A DNA stretch of 64,000 nt from Bacteroidota bacterium (GTDB taxonomy: Bacteria; Bacteroidota; Bacteroidia; Bacteroidales; Dysgonomonadaceae), in contig JAEZGN010000007.1 of assembly GCA_023437305.1 (NCBI GenBank), positions 124,001 to 188,000 of the forward strand. The letters run 5' to 3'. A program made the translations under genes and the position numbers. Positions 44,169 through 52,805 of the stretch are shown one piece after another (positions within the stretch are counted from its first letter, which is position 1; each line of letters opens with the position of its first letter). The notes under the pieces were generated by a model that saw only the letters and a program-made list of their open reading frames with translations, had not been told where the DNA came from and did no database searches.

Positions 44169-45431
44169 TTATCGCATTTTTAATGTTGCCAATGTAAGTA
44201 CTGCCAGAATAATTCCAATAATCCAAAAACGCACTACAATCTTCGACTCCGGTATAGGTCCTATTGGCTTTTGAAACAAGGCTTGTATCTCCGAATTTCC
44301 TGCTTTCTGAAAATGGTGATGCAAAGGAGTCATTTTGAAAATACGTCTGCCTTCGCCATATTTTTTCTTTGTGAATTTGAAGAACGCTACTTGCATCATC
44401 ACCGAAATACTTTCAACAAAGAATATTCCACACAATATAGGGAGTAGCAATTCTTTGTGAATGACAACCGCAAAAACTCCAATAATTCCCCCTAATGTGA
44501 GGCTGCCCGTATCTCCCATAAAGACCTGTGCCGGGAACGCATTATACCAAAGAAAACCAATCGTAGCTCCGATAAATGCAGCGGCAAATATCACGAGCTC
44601 CTGGCTACCGGGTATAAACATAATGTTGAGATAAGAGGCAAACTCCATGTGTCCGGATACATATGCGAGTATCCCGAGTGTTACCCCGATAATTGCTGAG
44701 CTTCCGGCTGCTAATCCGTCGAGCCCATCAGTAAGGTTGGCGCCATTGGATACGGCAGTTACAATAAAAATGACTATGATCACAAATAGTATCCATGCTG
44801 CCGGTTCGGCATATTCACCCATAAAGCTAACAAGGTCTTCGTAGTCGAGGTTGTTATTTTTCATAAACGGGATAGTCGTCTGTGTGGATTTTACTCCTTC
44901 GGCTACATAGCTTACACGTTCTATTACATTATCCTGATTGCGGTATTCTATATTTTCGCGGATAATTATATCAGGACTCAGGTATATTGTCAGACCTACG
45001 ATCAGTCCCAGTCCGACCTGTGCTACTATTTTAAATTTTCCTTGTAGTCCTTCTTTATCTTTTTTGAAAACTTTTATATAGTCGTCCAGAAAGCCCAATG
45101 CTCCAAGCCATATTGTTGTAATCAACATTAGAATGATATATATATTATCTATTCTGGCGAAAAGTAGTACAGGGGTTAATATTGCTATAATAATGATAAC
45201 ACCACCCATGGTAGGGGTTCCTTTTTTACTTAGTTGTCCTTCAAGGCCAAGATTACGCACTGTTTCACCGATTTGCAGTTTCTGTAATTTGTCGATGATC
45301 CGTCTTCCTATAATCGTAGAAATCAGCAAAGAGAATATTACAGCCATGGCTGCCCTGAATGAGACATAGCGGAACATCCCTGCTCCCGGGAAATCTAATT
45401 TGTCTAAGTAATCGAATAAATAATATAGCAT
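44169..45431 (-). CDS. mraY: Phospho-N-acetylmuramoyl-pentapeptide-transferase MraY
   Basis: 420 residues with ten membrane helices. 'GTPTMGGVIIIIAILTPVLL' (first part), 'GFLDDYIKV' with the Asp pair, 'NLTDGLDGLAAGSSAIIG' and 'MTPLHHHFQKAG' are the catalytic signatures. It makes lipid I from UDP-MurNAc-pentapeptide and undecaprenyl phosphate. It is about 60 residues longer than E. coli MraY. The extra stretch lies between helices at about 155-215 ('IENIEYRN'-like 'RENIEYRNQDN', 'EGVKSTQTTIPFMKNN') and includes the long periplasmic loop typical of this phylum, so far as I recall. Confidence 0.96.
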   Translation of the reverse strand: MLYYLFDYLDKLDFPGAGMFRYVSFRAAMAVIFSLLISTIIGRRIIDKLQKLQIGETVRNLGLEGQLSKKGTPTMGGVIIIIAILTPVLLFARIDNIYIILMLITTIWLGALGFLDDYIKVFKKDKEGLQGKFKIVAQVGLGLIVGLTIYLSPDIIIRENIEYRNQDNVIERVSYVAEGVKSTQTTIPFMKNNNLDYEDLVSFMGEYAEPAAWILFVIIVIFIVTAVSNGANLTDGLDGLAAGSSAIIGVTLGILAYVSGHMEFASYLNIMFIPGSQELVIFAAAFIGATIGFLWYNAFPAQVFMGDTGSLTLGGIIGVFAVVIHKELLLPILCGIFFVESISVMMQVAFFKFTKKKYGEGRRIFKMTPLHHHFQKAGNSEIQALFQKPIGPIPESKIVVRFWIIGIILAVLTLATLKMR

Positions 45432-45453
45432 TTTGTTTCTCTTATTTTTCTAA

Positions 45454-46905
45454 TTATTCTCCAAAAATATTCTTAACTATTTCTTTATCATCAAAATGAT
45501 GTTTTACTCCTTTTACATCTTGATAATCTTCGTGCCCTTTTCCTGCAATGAGGATTACGTCTCCCGCTTTAGCCAGTGTACATGCCGTTTTTATTGCCTG
45601 TTCACGTTCTACAATCAGAAGTGCTTTTTTCATTTGTTCGCTGTTAAGCCCGTCTGCCATATCGTTGATTATGGCTTGTGGCTCTTCGTAGCGAGGGTTG
45701 TCGGATGTGAGGATAACCTGATCGCTCAAACGGACAGCTTCCCGTGCCATGATAGGGCGTTTTGTCTTATCCCTGTTTCCTCCGCAACCTACAACTGTTA
45801 TCACACGGCCGTTTCCTTCCAATACCTCGTGTATTGCTTCCAACACATTGGTAAGAGCGTCGGGCGTATGTGCATAGTCTACAATAGCAGTAAAGCCTTG
45901 TGGCGAACGGATCGTTTCGAATCGGCCCGATACAGGTTTTAGAGTACTAAGTACAAGCAGGGCTTCTTCCGAACTTTGTCCTAGCAACATGGTTGCCCCG
46001 TAAACAGCAAGTAGGTTGTATACATTAAATACTCCCACAAACTGTACTTGCAACTCTTTGCCATTGATTTCTATTGCAGTGCCATCGAAGTGTTTTTCGA
46101 TGATTCTTGCTTTGAAGTCGGCTAAAGAATGAACGGAATAGGTGCTTGTTTTAGCCTTCGTATTTTGTAACATTACCAATCCGTTTTTGTCATCGATATT
46201 GGTAAGAGCGAATGCTGTTTCGGGTAGTTGGTCGAAGAAAGCTTTCTTTGCTTTTAGGTATTCGCCCATTGTTTTATGATAATCCAAGTGGTCTTGTGTG
46301 AGGTTGGTAAATATTCCACCTTCAAATTTTAGACCACTTATACGCTTTTGATGAATGGCGTGTGAACTTACTTCCATAAAGGCATATTCACAGCCTGCAT
46401 CTACCATGTTTTTGAGCATTTCGTTCAACGAAATAGGGTCAGGGGTAGTATGTGTGGCGTGATATGCTTTGCCATCTATATAATTGGCTACAGTTGACAG
46501 CAAGCCTACTTTATATCCCAGCTTGCGGAACATCTCATAAAGAAGTGTGGCTGTTGTTGTTTTTCCGTTTGTACCTGTCACACCTACCAGCTTCAGATTG
46601 TTCGACGGGTCGCCATACCAATGTGTAGCTATCTTTCCGGCAGCATCAGCACTGTCTTTTACTTTTATATATGTAATGCCTTCGTTAGAAGTATCTATTT
46701 TACTTTCGTGAAGAATAACTTTAGCTCCTAATTCCAGAGCATTTTTTATATATAGGTGACCATCTACCTGAACGCCTTTAAGCGCTATAAAAACCGATCC
46801 GGGAGTTGCCTTGCGGGAGTCTGTAAAAACTCCGGTTACATTAATATCCTTTTCTCCCTTTATTTCTATTACATCTATGTTTTTAAGTAAATCCTGCAAC
46901 TTCAT
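45454..46905 (-). CDS. murE: UDP-MurNAc-L-Ala-D-Glu--2,6-diaminopimelate ligase
   Basis: 483 residues. 'VTGTNGKTTTATLLYEMFRK' is the P-loop, 'FMEVSSHAI' the middle signature and 'VDYAHTPDAL' the Mur-ligase block. 'TSDNPRYEEP' contains the DNPR tetrapeptide that marks meso-diaminopimelate, rather than lysine, as the amino acid added. It indicates mDAP-type peptidoglycan. Placed 20 bases after ftsI and 22 before mraY. Confidence 0.97.
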   Translation of the reverse strand: MKLQDLLKNIDVIEIKGEKDINVTGVFTDSRKATPGSVFIALKGVQVDGHLYIKNALELGAKVILHESKIDTSNEGITYIKVKDSADAAGKIATHWYGDPSNNLKLVGVTGTNGKTTTATLLYEMFRKLGYKVGLLSTVANYIDGKAYHATHTTPDPISLNEMLKNMVDAGCEYAFMEVSSHAIHQKRISGLKFEGGIFTNLTQDHLDYHKTMGEYLKAKKAFFDQLPETAFALTNIDDKNGLVMLQNTKAKTSTYSVHSLADFKARIIEKHFDGTAIEINGKELQVQFVGVFNVYNLLAVYGATMLLGQSSEEALLVLSTLKPVSGRFETIRSPQGFTAIVDYAHTPDALTNVLEAIHEVLEGNGRVITVVGCGGNRDKTKRPIMAREAVRLSDQVILTSDNPRYEEPQAIINDMADGLNSEQMKKALLIVEREQAIKTACTLAKAGDVILIAGKGHEDYQDVKGVKHHFDDKEIVKNIFGE

Positions 46906-46924
46906 ATCTGTATTTGTTTTTTCG

Positions 46925-49126
46925 TTAATTTAATTCTATGGTTATGGTTGCTCCTTTCATTGTTCTTGTTCCCGGAGCGATAGATTGCTGTTTCACTTTT
47001 CCTGCACCGATAAGGTTCACTTTTAGTCCCTCAAGCTCTAATAAATATATGGCATCACGTGCTCCCATTCCTATGACGTTAGGGACTAATCCTTGCTTGA
47101 TAGAAGAATTGCTTTGAAGAAGAATGCCATTAATTGAAGAGTCTGTATTTATCCACTCGACTTTGTCTCCCGAATAGTTATAATCTTGTTTTAATTTTTT
47201 CAAAACAATCTCTGTGTTTTTGAATGAGCCGCTTTTAACGACAGGGATAAGTGAGTTTACTGTATCTTTCTGAGCAAGGATAGGAGTTGCTACTGTATTC
47301 CGTGTATATATCCCTTCGGCTATGGTTTTAAATACTGCTCCCGGCATAAGTCCGCCCGAAGGAATTCCCTGTGGCCTGCGTATACCAACAAAGCAAGTAT
47401 ATTTCGGATTGTCGGAAGGGAAATATCCACAGAATGATACATAATACCCTTCATAGCCCCCTCTGGCTGCAATCATCGCCGTTCCTGTTTTTCCTGATAT
47501 AGGAAACATTTCGGATTCAATGGTTTTTCCTGTTCCATCGGTTACAACACCTCTTAGAATGTCTTGCACTTCTTTGAGGGTCTTTTCGGAACATAGTGAA
47601 GGATTTATAATCTCGGTTTCAAATTCTTCTTCTATTTTTCCGTCTCTCATAAAGGCTTTGGTGAGAAATGGCTTAATCATCTTCCCTTTATTTGCGATAC
47701 CATTATAAAACATTAGCATGTAAATAGGCGGAACTTGTGTCTCATAACCAAATGACATCCACGGTAATGTCGTTTTAGACCATGGGTTTGACTTATCATC
47801 GGGGAAGCGAATGACAGAAGTTCCTTCTTTTCCTTGCAGTGGAACATCCCATTCTATCTTCTTCGTAAGCCCCAGATCATGGATGCGCTGTACATATTTT
47901 TGAGGGTTATTCTCATAACCTTTTAATATCATTTTTGCGATAGCAACATTCAGCGAAGAGTACATTCCCCTCGCCACTGTTACGTAGCCTTTGTCTTGTC
48001 CCTTGCGCCAGTCATGGTCTTTTACGATACGTCCTTTGTATTCGAAAAGTCCATTTCCTACAAATATGGAGTCATTCGGTGTGACTACACCATCTTCGAG
48101 GGCAATCATCAGTGACACCGTCTTGAAGGTAGATCCCGGTTCAGACATATAAGAAAAGGCATTTGGATTGCCTTCAGCATAAACACCGGGTGACATACGG
48201 TCGAGGTTGGTTATGGCTTTTATTTCTCCTGTAGCTACTTCCATCACGATAGCACATCCTGACTCCGCATTGGTTTCTGCCAACTTGTTGTATAGGGCTT
48301 TCTCTGCTAAGTCCTGGATATCTACATTCAATGTAGTCTTTATATCCCATCCATCGGTAGGCTCGTTCAATACAACGTCTATCCAACGGCCTTGCACACG
48401 TTGGCGTGTTTTTAGACCCGGAATCCCTTTTAGTATAGAGTCGTATTTTAGTTCCAGACCACTGGCCCCTCCTGCGTCAAAGTCTTTGTATATAGATCCT
48501 ACAGTTCTTCCTGCAAGGCGTCCAAAAGGTTTTAAACGCATGGTTTTTTCTTCTGTAAACAAGCCGCTTCTATTGCTTCTCTGATTAAAGAATGGGTAGG
48601 TGAGAACTTCTTTCAGGTCTATATAGTTTATATCGGGGCGAATAATGCGTACGTATCGGCTGCGAACCTTTACTTTTTTGTTTGAGCCGCTCTCCCTATT
48701 TCTTTCTATTTGGGCGAGCTCTTTACGGCTCAAGTCCCATCCGTCTAATATTACTCTTTTGTACTGGGCTGCACTTCTGTCGGGAAACTTCTTTGCCAGT
48801 GCTTGTGACAGGGGCGTAACGTATTTCATTAATGTGTCTTTCCGGATGCCATCTGCCATGAAGTCGACATATACTCCGTAGAGGGGTTCACTTGTTGCCA
48901 ACAGGCGTCCGTCGTCGGCATAAATATTGCCTCTGTTGGGGCGTATTTCTCTATCTTTCTTTACGGTTTCCTGTATGCCAAGTTCGCGCCACATGGGGCC
49001 TTCTACATACTTTATATTAAATATACATACTAGAATTGCAATAAATATCAGGGACATAATAAGTGCAATCCACCCATATCGGCTGATCGCTATATTCTTT
49101 GATGTTCCTTCAGATTTTTTCGCCAT
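46925..49126 (-). CDS. ftsI: Septal peptidoglycan transpeptidase FtsI (PBP3-type) with a C-terminal PASTA domain
   Basis: 733 residues, about 145 longer than E. coli FtsI. One N-terminal membrane helix (about 14-36, 'YGWIALIMSLIFIAILVCIF'). Then comes the pedestal domain ('IRPNRGNIYADDGRLLATSE'). The transpeptidase domain has 'EPGSTFK' (active Ser near 331), 'SSLN' and 'SGKTGTAM'. The last 65 or so residues ('VPNVIGMGARDAIYLLELEG', 'TIELN') are one PASTA domain, which binds cell-wall peptide in other bacteria. It crosslinks septal peptidoglycan with FtsW. 20 bases after the FtsL-like gene. Confidence 0.95.
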   Translation of the reverse strand: MAKKSEGTSKNIAISRYGWIALIMSLIFIAILVCIFNIKYVEGPMWRELGIQETVKKDREIRPNRGNIYADDGRLLATSEPLYGVYVDFMADGIRKDTLMKYVTPLSQALAKKFPDRSAAQYKRVILDGWDLSRKELAQIERNRESGSNKKVKVRSRYVRIIRPDINYIDLKEVLTYPFFNQRSNRSGLFTEEKTMRLKPFGRLAGRTVGSIYKDFDAGGASGLELKYDSILKGIPGLKTRQRVQGRWIDVVLNEPTDGWDIKTTLNVDIQDLAEKALYNKLAETNAESGCAIVMEVATGEIKAITNLDRMSPGVYAEGNPNAFSYMSEPGSTFKTVSLMIALEDGVVTPNDSIFVGNGLFEYKGRIVKDHDWRKGQDKGYVTVARGMYSSLNVAIAKMILKGYENNPQKYVQRIHDLGLTKKIEWDVPLQGKEGTSVIRFPDDKSNPWSKTTLPWMSFGYETQVPPIYMLMFYNGIANKGKMIKPFLTKAFMRDGKIEEEFETEIINPSLCSEKTLKEVQDILRGVVTDGTGKTIESEMFPISGKTGTAMIAARGGYEGYYVSFCGYFPSDNPKYTCFVGIRRPQGIPSGGLMPGAVFKTIAEGIYTRNTVATPILAQKDTVNSLIPVVKSGSFKNTEIVLKKLKQDYNYSGDKVEWINTDSSINGILLQSNSSIKQGLVPNVIGMGARDAIYLLELEGLKVNLIGAGKVKQQSIAPGTRTMKGATITIELN

Positions 49127-49146
49127 CTTCTATTCTTTCTTGCTAT

Positions 49147-49476
49147 TTATTTCTTTCCCAGTTTATATATTGGGTCTTTTGTTTGTTTCAGATCAACACC
49201 GTTTTTCTGAACCATATCTTCTACTTTCGATTCGCGGCTTACACCCATCAGCTCGGCCGATATGGTTAGAGACTCATACTTTGCGTCTTTTAGTTCGCGT
49301 TGAAGAGATTCTATTTTCGCCATTTTCTCGATACAGCTATACCTGTTGCTGATGTACAGCACAATGATAACGAAGACCGTGATGATAAAACGTGCGTTTT
49401 TCCAAAAGAAATCCTCGGTGAGAACAGTCCCGCCAAGAATATACATGATCTTCTTTTTTATATCTTTTACAGTCAT
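49147..49476 (-). CDS. FtsL-like cell division protein
   Basis: The start is taken as the ATG at 49476 (109 residues, 'MTVKDIKKKIMYILGG'), one base after the rsmH stop (TGA-T-ATG). The frame also reads to a TTG at 49494, which I reject. One membrane helix (about 28-50, 'NARFIITVFVIIVLYISNR') is followed by a coiled coil ('CIEKMAKIESLQRELKDAKY'). That topology and the place between rsmH and ftsI are those of FtsL. FtsL with FtsQ and FtsB controls FtsWI. Sequence is not conserved enough to be certain. Confidence 0.8.
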   Translation of the reverse strand: MTVKDIKKKIMYILGGTVLTEDFFWKNARFIITVFVIIVLYISNRYSCIEKMAKIESLQRELKDAKYESLTISAELMGVSRESKVEDMVQKNGVDLKQTKDPIYKLGKK

Positions 49477-49477
49477 A

Positions 49478-50389
49478 TCAAACTTTTTCTGCAACTCTTA
49501 GTTTAGCACTCCTTGATCGGGGGTTGCGTTCTTCTTCTTCCTTCGATGGAGTGATTACTTTATTGTTTATCAGTTTGAACGGAGTTTCGAAGTTTCCGAA
49601 GAAGTCTTTTTCTACTTTGCCTTCAAAATTTCCTGTCTTAAAGAAGTTTTTGACAATACGGTCTTCGAGCGAATGATATGTAATGACAGACAATCGCCCA
49701 CCCGGTTTTAGTATGTCAAGAGCCTGCTCCAACATCTCCTTCAACACTTCCATCTCTTCATTTACTTCTATGCGAAGAGCCTGAAATGCCTGAGCCAGTA
49801 TTTTTTTCTCTTTTTCTCCTCTTCCTACAAATGAATTGAGTGTTGCAAGCAAATCACTTGTTTTCTTGTAAGGTTTTTCTTTTCTTGTTTTCACAATCAC
49901 GGAAGCAATCCGCCGCGATTGTTTCAGTTCACCATACAGGTAGAAAACATCTGCCAGTTTTTCCTCTGTGTATGTATTTAGTATCTGTGCAGCCGTTTTT
50001 CCTCCCTTTCGATTCATACGCATATCCAAGTCGCTATCTTCGAAACGGAAAGAGAACCCTCTGTCTTCGGCATCGAAGTGATGTGACGAAACGCCCAAAT
50101 CGGCCAGTATAGCATCTACACCGTCTACATTATGATACTTGATGAAATTTTTAAGATATCGGAAATTGCTGCGGATAAAAGTGAACTTACTGTTAGGTTG
50201 AATGTTGTTTATCGCATCTTCATCCTGATCGAATGCATAGAGATGCCCTCTATCTCCGAGCCGTGACAGTATTTCTCTCGAGTGTCCGCCACCGCCAAAT
50301 GTAACATCGACGCAAATACTATCAGGGTGAATATTCATCCCGTCAATACTCTCGTGAAGCAAAACCGGTATGTGATATGCATCGGCCAT
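49478..50389 (-). CDS. rsmH: 16S rRNA (cytosine(1402)-N(4))-methyltransferase
   Basis: 303 residues. 'HIPVLLHESIDGM' opens the family, 'CVDVTFGGGGHSREIL' is the S-adenosylmethionine loop, 'ADLGVSSHHFDAEDRGFSF' and 'LDMRMNR' follow, and 'ISYHSLED'-type ('ITYHSLEDRIVKNFF') is the catalytic end. It methylates C1402 in the ribosomal decoding centre. It is the second gene of the cluster, with its start two bases after the mraZ stop. Confidence 0.96.
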   Translation of the reverse strand: MADAYHIPVLLHESIDGMNIHPDSICVDVTFGGGGHSREILSRLGDRGHLYAFDQDEDAINNIQPNSKFTFIRSNFRYLKNFIKYHNVDGVDAILADLGVSSHHFDAEDRGFSFRFEDSDLDMRMNRKGGKTAAQILNTYTEEKLADVFYLYGELKQSRRIASVIVKTRKEKPYKKTSDLLATLNSFVGRGEKEKKILAQAFQALRIEVNEEMEVLKEMLEQALDILKPGGRLSVITYHSLEDRIVKNFFKTGNFEGKVEKDFFGNFETPFKLINNKVITPSKEEEERNPRSRSAKLRVAEKV

Positions 50390-50391
50390 GA

Positions 50392-50853
50392 TTAGTCGTT
50401 TTGTGAGCTGTTATTCATTAATGCCTGAATGCGAGCGCTGAATTCCTCGGCAGGTATCAGTGTTTTGTCCAGAGCATCGTTTGTCCAAATTTCGATTGTA
50501 TTGTCTACTCCTAAGAATCTTACATCTGTAGTAATTCCCACCATCTGACAGTATCGTTTTGGTATAAGGATACGCCCGTTGGTGTCCATCTCGAGGCGTT
50601 CGGCGTCAACAACAAATTGACGGAACAGCGCTTGCTGCTCCATGTCCCACCTGTTGAGGCGTGAACGTAATTTTGCAACTTCCTCTTCCCATACTACCAG
50701 CGGGTAGAGAACGAGACAGTTCTGAAATAGATCTTTCCTGAGTATCAATGTATTCTGGTCGCAAGATTGCAATATCTTACGAAAAGAAGCAGGTACAAAA
50801 AGACGTGCTTTTGCGTCTATTTTTGCTTCGATATTTCCCAAAAACTGTAACAT
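50392..50853 (-). CDS. mraZ: Transcriptional regulator MraZ
   Basis: The start is placed at the ATG at 50853 (153 residues, 'MLQFLGNIEAKIDAKARLFV'), which matches the usual 'FxGxxxxxxDxKGR' beginning; the open frame upstream begins only with TTG. Two AbrB-like halves each carry a DxxxR motif: 'IDAKARLFVPASFR' and 'MDTNGRILIPKRY'. MraZ binds TGGG repeats and usually represses its own operon. Such repeats are found upstream at 50911-50931. First gene of the dcw cluster. Confidence 0.93.
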   Translation of the reverse strand: MLQFLGNIEAKIDAKARLFVPASFRKILQSCDQNTLILRKDLFQNCLVLYPLVVWEEEVAKLRSRLNRWDMEQQALFRQFVVDAERLEMDTNGRILIPKRYCQMVGITTDVRFLGVDNTIEIWTNDALDKTLIPAEEFSARIQALMNNSSQND

Positions 50854-50889
50854 TAATACTTTGAATTTTAACAATATACAATATTCGAC

Positions 50890-50931
50890 GTAAAGGTATA
50901 AAATTTATACACTTTTCCCCACCTTTCCCCA
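50890..50931 (-). promoter_or_regulatory. Probable MraZ-binding TGGGG repeats and dcw promoter
   Basis: On the minus strand TGGGGAAAGG and TGGGGAAAAG stand directly one after the other (50931 down to about 50912), and the next ten bases begin TG. The TGGG spacing of ten bases is that of MraZ boxes. A -7-like TACCTTTA (50898-50891) lies just downstream, so MraZ would cover the -33 region. The element sits about 40-80 bases before the mraZ ATG. Function inferred. Confidence 0.65.
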
Positions 50932-51038
50932 CTTAAAATGTATGAAAAAGTTTTCAACATGATATGAACAGATTATAAACAGAATATTAACAATGGGGAA
51001 TAGGAATATGTTTGCTGATTATTAGGTGTTTATATACA

Positions 51039-51078
51039 AATAAGTCCTGCCTTGTTAACAACTAAGGCAGGACTTATT
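51039..51078 (-). terminator. Strong terminator of hisS, upstream of mraZ
   Basis: AATAAGTCCTGCCTT (51039-51053) pairs perfectly over 15 bp with AAGGCAGGACTTATT (51064-51078) around a 10-base loop. It stands 19 bases after the hisS stop and separates hisS from the dcw operon. Stem symmetry allows action on both strands. Confidence 0.88.
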
Positions 51079-51096
51079 AATATGTCTGTTAATAAA

Positions 51097-52455
51097 TTAG
51101 CTAAGGATAGATATGCATTCTTCGAGGGGCAATGATTTCTGTTCGCCCGATGTCATATCTTTCAATGTGATTTTGTGTTCATTTATCTCATTTTCACCAA
51201 CTATGGCTACATAAGGAATCTTATTGGAGTCGGCATACGACATTTGCTTTTTCATCTTTGCCGCTTCGGGGAATATCTCTGTAGAGATTCCTGCCTGGCG
51301 CATTTTTAAGATCAGAGGCAATATGTGAGCTTCTTCTTTTTCGCCGAAGTTGACAAACAAAACCTGTGTGTTCTGTATAGAATCTTTTGGGTATAAATCG
51401 AGCTGGTTTAATACATCGAATATGCGGTCTGCCCCGAAGGAAATCCCTACGCCCGATACGCCCGACAATCCGAAAATACCAGTCAGGTTATCATAGCGTC
51501 CACCTCCGGTGATACTGCCTATTTGCACATCAAGAGCCTTTACTTCGATGATAGCACCCGTGTAGTAATTCAATCCTCTGGCAAGAGTAAGATCGAGCTC
51601 AAGCTCGCAACGGATTCCTACAATTTTTAGTTTGTTGAGTATATATTCAAGTTCGTTAACGCCCTGTATTCCGGTCTCAGAATCTTTGAGAACTGTTTTC
51701 AAGGTGTTTAATTTCTTTTCGTTTGTTCCTTGCAAAAGGATAATCGGTTGAAGTTGCTCGATCGCTTTTTGTGGGATGCCCTTCGAAGCAAGTTCTTCGT
51801 TTACCTTTTCCAGACCTATTTTATCCAGTTTGTCGATAGCAACAGTGATGTCTGTGATTTTTTCTGCCTCTCCAATAATCTCAGCAATACCGGATAGTAT
51901 CTTGCGGTTGTTAAGCTTGATACTCACCCGAATACCGAACCGGCTGAATACTTCATCTGCTATTTGAATCAACTCTACTTCGTTGATAAGCGAGTCGGAG
52001 CCAATGATGTCAGCGTCGCACTGGAAGAATTCGCGGTAACGTCCTTTTTGTGGTCGGTCGGCACGCCAAACCGGTTGTATCTGATAACGTTTGAAGGGGA
52101 ATGTTATTTCGTTTCGGTGCATTACAACATAGCGTGCAAATGGCACAGTGAGGTCGTAACGAAGCCCTTTTTCGCTTATTTTAGTTGCAAGGCGGGTAGA
52201 GTTTTTCTCCAACAATTCTTCATTGGATAAATCTTTTAGGTAATCTCCCGAATTAAGTATTTTGAATAGAAGCTTATCGCCCTCTTCTCCGTATTTTCCC
52301 ATCAGTGTTGATAGGTTTTCCATTGCCGGAGTTTCTATCTGACGAAAGCCATAGAGTTTGAAAACTTCACGGATAGTGTCGAAAATATAGTTACGCTTCG
52401 CCATTTCTTCCGGCGAAAAATCTCTTGTTCCTTTAGGAATTGAAGGTTGTGACAT
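51097..52455 (-). CDS. hisS: Histidyl-tRNA synthetase
   Basis: 452 residues. 'PKGTRDFSPEEMAKRNYIFD' begins the class II core, 'YDLTVPFARYVVM' and 'RYREFFQCDADIIGS' form motif 2, and 'LARGLNYYTGAIIEV' is the histidine-specific block. The C-terminal anticodon domain follows ('TQVLFVNFGEKEEA' to 'LPLEECISIL'). It charges tRNA-His. Single-gene unit with its own -7 element upstream and a strong terminator. The middle segment (about 180-260) is longer than in E. coli. Confidence 0.96.
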   Translation of the reverse strand: MSQPSIPKGTRDFSPEEMAKRNYIFDTIREVFKLYGFRQIETPAMENLSTLMGKYGEEGDKLLFKILNSGDYLKDLSNEELLEKNSTRLATKISEKGLRYDLTVPFARYVVMHRNEITFPFKRYQIQPVWRADRPQKGRYREFFQCDADIIGSDSLINEVELIQIADEVFSRFGIRVSIKLNNRKILSGIAEIIGEAEKITDITVAIDKLDKIGLEKVNEELASKGIPQKAIEQLQPIILLQGTNEKKLNTLKTVLKDSETGIQGVNELEYILNKLKIVGIRCELELDLTLARGLNYYTGAIIEVKALDVQIGSITGGGRYDNLTGIFGLSGVSGVGISFGADRIFDVLNQLDLYPKDSIQNTQVLFVNFGEKEEAHILPLILKMRQAGISTEIFPEAAKMKKQMSYADSNKIPYVAIVGENEINEHKITLKDMTSGEQKSLPLEECISILS

Positions 52456-52805
52456 TACTTATCGATTAAAAATATTCAGAATGCAAAGGTAAAAAGAAGT
52501 TGTGAGTAAAAGGTCAGGGGCATGAGATATTTAATGTCAGGGGGTAATTTTCAGCGTTATGATAATTGTCGTATTATTTATTAATGATATAATTGTCTTA
52601 TACATGATGGCTCTTAGTCGTTGTTTGGTCACGATGAAAAGTGACAATATAAAAAGTGCTGAAAACCGTCACCTTTGTCACCTTTTAACAATTTGGAGTT
52701 GAATATATGAGAGAGGTTGTGTTGCTTCTTTGTGGTTGTTCTGCTAATTTTATTGATTTATTTCCCTTATTTTTGTAATCACATATTATTATATTTATAC
52801 AAATT
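52456..52805. other. 350-base divergent intergenic region between hisS and the ABC importer
   Basis: Near hisS the minus strand has TACCTTTG (52491-52484), a -7 match 28 bases before its ATG. Near the importer the plus strand has TATTTTTG (52768-52775), without a good -33. Between them four GTCAC/GTGAC motifs fall in 56 bases (52627-52682), and AAAAGTGACAA (52637-52647) can pair with TTTGTCACCTTTT (52674-52686) with a one-base bulge. I see no TPP or other riboswitch, tRNA or open frame. Confidence 0.45.

Noticed and set aside
45496..45942. 148-codon plus-strand frame within murE
   Set aside because: Antisense to conserved MurE motifs; Phe/Cys-rich shadow composition.
49477..49494. Longer FtsL-like start at 49494
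   Set aside because: It needs a TTG codon and would overlap rsmH. An ATG at 49476 abuts the rsmH stop.
50854..50874. Longer MraZ start at 50874
   Set aside because: It is a TTG codon and adds residues not in the family. The ATG at 50853 fits the MraZ N-terminus.
52456..52805. Possible thiamine (TPP) riboswitch before the ThiY-like importer
   Set aside because: Neither the CUGAGA block nor the ACCUGA-type block of the TPP aptamer is present.
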